From: Butyriboletus loyo
Taxonomy: Eukaryota; Basidiomycota; Agaricomycetes; Boletales; Boletaceae
Direction: 5' to 3'
Length of the DNA stretch: 64,000 nt
NCBI GenBank assembly: GCA_038093515.1
Contig: JBBPSI010000003.1
Location: 434,001 to 498,000, forward strand
The notes under the pieces are model-generated. The model was not told where the DNA came from and made no database searches. It worked only from the letters and a program-made list of their open reading frames with translations. The position numbers and the translations under genes are program-made. Shown here piece after piece: positions 61,444 to 64,000 of this stretch. How positions within the stretch are numbered: the stretch's first letter is position 1; every line of letters starts with the position of its first letter.

Positions 61444-61533
61444 CCCCGTCGTCGTCGTCGTCGCTGTTGTGATTGAGCTGTCCCAGGCTAGTGTGACCGT
61501 GGTGCGGTCGGCCGATTCGGATCCGACTTTGCC
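61444..61533. promoter_or_regulatory. 90-bp divergent promoter, AFG1 and UreF
   Basis: Only 90 bases separate the two start codons. The stretch holds a GTCGTCGTCGTC run and no TATA box, so the two genes probably share a short bidirectional promoter. Confidence 0.6.
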
Positions 61534-62388
61534 ATGGACGAGTACGTGCTCCTCCTCCTCGCCGACTCGAATCTCCCCACTGGCTCGTTCGTCGCCTCCT
61601 CCGGTCTCGAGTCTTACAATACGCACGGATTTCTCGCACCCCCGCACAGCGCCGCCCTCCTTGGCTTCATCCACGATAGCCTCCATTCATATGCGCATGC
61701 GGCTCTCCCCGTCGTCTCAGATACCCATCACATCGTAGCACCCCTCTCAACTACCCCCTCAGAGCCCGTCGATCTGCGCGACCCTCTCGCAGCGCTCATG
61801 TCCCTCGATGCATTTTACGAGTCTATCACGCTCAACCACGTCGCTCGACGTGCTTCCACCTCTCAAGGTGTCGCCCTTCTCACGCTGTACTCCAAGGCCT
61901 TTGCACCGCCATCCTCGTCCCCCAACATACACCCAGTCGCCTCTCTCGTCGATCAGCTCAAGCTTGCCGTGCGACGCGGTGACACACCTGGCCACCTTCC
62001 GCTCTGTTGGGGCGTGCTCACAGGCGCGCTCCAGCTCTCACTCAGTGTGTATCCCGTCTCGACTGATGATCTCTTACCCATCTGCCCAGATCGTGCCCAG
62101 CATCTCGCCCTCTTTCTCCATGCCCGCTCCCTCCTATCGGCTGCGGTGCGTATGAACACAATCGGTCCTTATCTTGCCCAGCAACTCTTGCTGCGCGACG
62201 TACGCCCTATCGTCGACACTTTTGTCACCCAGTGCGGCACCCTCACATCCGCGATCCTCACCGACAGTTCCCGCAATCGTGAAGACTCCGACGAATTGCC
62301 TCTAAACGGACCGGCCAACACCTGGCCATTAGGTGAAATCCTTGCTATGAGACACGATCTACAACACTCGAGGATTTTTAATAGCTAA
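61534..62388 (+). CDS. ureF: urease accessory protein UreF
   Basis: The gene is intronless with 284 residues. MDEYVLLLLADSNLPTGSFVASSGLE is the UreF opening. PLAALMSLDAFYESITLNHVARRASTSQGVALLTLY, HLPLCWGVLTGAL, HARSLLSAAVRMNTIGPYLAQQLL and a C-terminal HDLQHSRIFNS follow the fold. UreF joins UreD and UreG to load nickel into urease in the cytosol, acting as a check on the GTPase UreG. The Asn of the conserved RMN is present. No other urease gene lies in the window. The lack of introns contrasts with neighbours on both sides. Confidence 0.94.
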   Translation: MDEYVLLLLADSNLPTGSFVASSGLESYNTHGFLAPPHSAALLGFIHDSLHSYAHAALPVVSDTHHIVAPLSTTPSEPVDLRDPLAALMSLDAFYESITLNHVARRASTSQGVALLTLYSKAFAPPSSSPNIHPVASLVDQLKLAVRRGDTPGHLPLCWGVLTGALQLSLSVYPVSTDDLLPICPDRAQHLALFLHARSLLSAAVRMNTIGPYLAQQLLLRDVRPIVDTFVTQCGTLTSAILTDSSRNREDSDELPLNGPANTWPLGEILAMRHDLQHSRIFNS

Positions 62389-62750
62389 CGATGTGTGCGA
62401 CGTCCATGTATGCCGCATTTTTTGCCGAGCGCACCGAGGTATATCAAGGAACTTGTAAAGTTACTGACGGATGAACGCACTAGGTTATGTAGCGGAACTT
62501 TGCTTGGGCAAAAACCTAGTTGAAAAAAAAGCGAAATATTAATGGTGATACAGGACCATGGTCAGAACGGACATTGAGCTTTTCACGTTGTTTCAATGAA
62601 TTGTGACCGAGGAAGTCGCGAGCTTTTGTGTACGAACTCTGATTGGCGGTTGAGCACACGATGCCTCACACTACTGCCTACTTAAAAATCTGCGTGCAAA
62701 TCACTCGAATTGTTGACTGTCGTCGTGCGTTTACATTTTGAAGTTTACAT
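62389..62750. other. intergenic between convergent genes
   Basis: This holds the 3' flanks of UreF (+) and eIF3f (-). Nothing else was seen. Confidence 0.5.
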
Positions 62751-63898
62751 TCACGACCCACCAGCCAATGCCAACCTTGCCGCAACCTCGGCCTGTCCTC
62801 TCACCAAGTTTGCCAAATACGACACCATCACACTATCTTGCAGTGCTGTTGCCCAGCCACCTTCTTCGTCGGGCGCTGCACCAAGCACGTTCCACAAGTA
62901 CTTCCCAAGCGCAGGATCTGGGGAAATCTCTCCGCGAAGGATGGCTTGGACGTGTGCAAGTACACGATTGAGTGCATTGGAGGTGCTCACGAGAGCGGTA
63001 TGGAGAGCGGGGAGAGGAGAGGTAGGGAGGAAAGTGTTTGATGGTGTAGGAGAGGAGAGGAGAAGATCGACTGCGATGGCGTGAATCGATGGTAGACGAG
63101 GGAGTGGCACAACTCACGTCCTGAGCGTTCAGACTCGTGGAATTTTAGTTCGCAAGGGATGGGTACGAATACGCAATTTTCTGGTTTTGAATAGACCCCC
63201 ACCGGAGAGCTGTACCGTGCCAGATTGGTAAACGAAAGGATGAAAGATGGAAAAGTTGGCTGACCTGACGTATGCCCTCACACCTGCACCGACGCCTTCC
63301 TCTGTCCCGGTATCGAGTGCGACATGCACGGCGGGGAAGGGTGTGGTCTCTTGCTCGTAAAAGTTTTGAATGAGGGCAGAAAAGGTGCCCAAGCCACCCT
63401 GGTCACCCTCGCTACTGCCAGTAGCATACCATCCAACGATGCTGAGACCCACCTTGCCCTGGGGACCTACACCGACACCTGCGCTGGTTGTCTCGGAAGG
63501 TGGGACAGACTCGCCACGACCCTTGAGGAACATTTCGTACATAGCGCGGTGGTAATCGCCGTCGACCGCGACCTGTTCTTGTGTCTCTGAGTGGAGGACG
63601 GCGAATGCATGGGTGACGTTAACGATGGTAGGGGAGGAGACGGATGACGCGGTGGAGGGTGTGCGTGTGCCGAGGAGAGTGCCGATGACGCGGTGCTGTG
63701 CATCTGTGCGACGGAGGTAGTGGTCGAGGATGGAGAGGAGCGCGGTCGGGTGGATCGTCAGCGATGTCGGGCGGGGTCTTTTGGGGCTGCGTCAGCGACG
63801 TTGGAGGCAGTGACAGCGACGACTTACGGGTTGACATCGGCGAGTGTATGCGGCGTGTTTTGGATGAAAATCGCAGACGAAGACGGGCCAAGCGGCAT
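62751..63898 (-). CDS. eIF3f: translation initiation factor eIF3 subunit F
   Basis: Exons on the minus strand are 63898-63828, 63786-63265, 63209-63118 and 63070-62751, giving 334 residues. The MPN (Mov34) domain fills the first two thirds: RPTSLTIHPTALLSILDHYLRR, RVIGTLLGTR, THAFAVLHSE, GLSIVGWYATG and AVHVALDTG. The metal-binding His pair of active JAMM proteases (HxH...SxxD) is not kept as such (VGWYATG without the usual Ser-x7-Asp), in line with eIF3f being a structural MPN. The helical end (NRVLAHVQAILRGE, GKYLWNVL, SYLANLVRGQAEVAARLAL) fits the eIF3f/h interface. Compared with the family it carries Gly/Ser inserts such as SETTSAGVGVG. Intron 1 is only 41 nt. Confidence 0.93.
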
Positions 63899-63972
63899 CG
63901 TCGCGTCGAGTTATCGAAAGACGATATTCGAGAGCGGAGTTGCAATTGTCTGTTGTTTTTCTACTTCCCGTC

Positions 63973-63993
63973 ATGCCTTCCGAAGAGACCAAG
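63973..63993 (+). CDS. first exon of a further gene (partial)
   Basis: ATGCCTTCCGAAGAGACCAAG encodes MPSEETK and is followed at once by GTCAGTC, a 5' splice-site consensus, just before the window ends. The 74 bp between it and the divergent eIF3f start fits the compact divergent spacing seen elsewhere. The product cannot be named from seven residues. Confidence 0.45.
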
Positions 63994-64000
63994 GTCAGTC

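Noticed and set aside
61444..61686. N-terminal extension of AFG1 (open frame, Glu- and Thr-rich)
   Set aside because: It is antisense to UreF coding sequence and lacks a targeting peptide. The ATG at 61443 gives a normal mitochondrial start.

Overview
This window is nuclear DNA of a filamentous basidiomycete, most likely an Agaricomycete. Many short spliceosomal introns (mostly 46-65 nt, GT..AG) interrupt nearly every gene. tRNA genes carry introns just 3' of the anticodon. Genes lie close together on both strands with pyrimidine-rich leaders, and the protein families are typical of this group (BUD31, CDC7, an Ira/NF1 Ras-GAP, Scw1/Whi3-like and Nam8-like RRM proteins). A Ceratobasidiaceae-type source would fit the tone of the sequences, but that is inference. 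No bacterial operon, phage, CRISPR array or intact transposon was seen.

Layout. 1-2100: the 3' end of an FxFG nucleoporin gene, tRNA-Ile(AAU), tRNA-Arg(ACG) on the other strand, and a decayed CmcJ/NvfI-type oxidoreductase pseudogene. 2.5-9.2 kb, all +: an RRM-cyclophilin (CYP6/PPIL4), a BTB protein, delta-1-pyrroline-5-carboxylate dehydrogenase and a DnaJC28-type (DUF1992) protein. 9.6-10.1 kb: a 96-residue four-exon protein behind a clear TATA promoter. 10.6-16.7 kb: a membrane-anchored ubiquitin protease (-), then CDC7 kinase between two identical, inverted tRNA-Arg(UCG) genes, and a GRAM/PPxY WBP2-like protein. 17.1 kb: a tRNA-like remnant with duplicated A- and B-box regions. 17.4-20.7 kb: a coiled-coil protein (-). 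20.9-30.7 kb: one very large Ras-GAP gene (neurofibromin/Ira), divergent from a three-RRM Nam8-like gene at 31.5-34.5 kb.

35-42 kb: stomatin (-), an EVE-domain THYN1-like gene split into tiny exons, the lysophosphatidate acyltransferase and a glycerophosphodiester phosphodiesterase. 42-55 kb: several Ser/Pro-rich unknowns, a tail-anchored protein with a zinc-ribbon-like N terminus, BUD31, a DP1/Yop1 family protein with a long extension, and an acyl-protein thioesterase with a probable one-base deletion. 55-64 kb: Scw1/Whi3-like RRM protein, AFG1 ATPase divergent from urease accessory UreF, eIF3f, and the first seven codons of one more gene.

Most genes are housekeeping, and neighbours do not form a pathway. 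Themes that recur are RNA binding and splicing (CYP6, BUD31, Nam8, Scw1), Ras/ubiquitin/DDK signalling, mitochondrial proteins (P5CDH, DnaJC28-like, AFG1) and membrane lipid metabolism (LPAAT, GDPD, APT). I found no convincing novel system. The points most worth following are gene-structure oddities, decayed copies and a few lineage-specific small or membrane proteins. Exon coordinates were assigned by eye from reading frame, family alignment from memory, and splice-site consensus.
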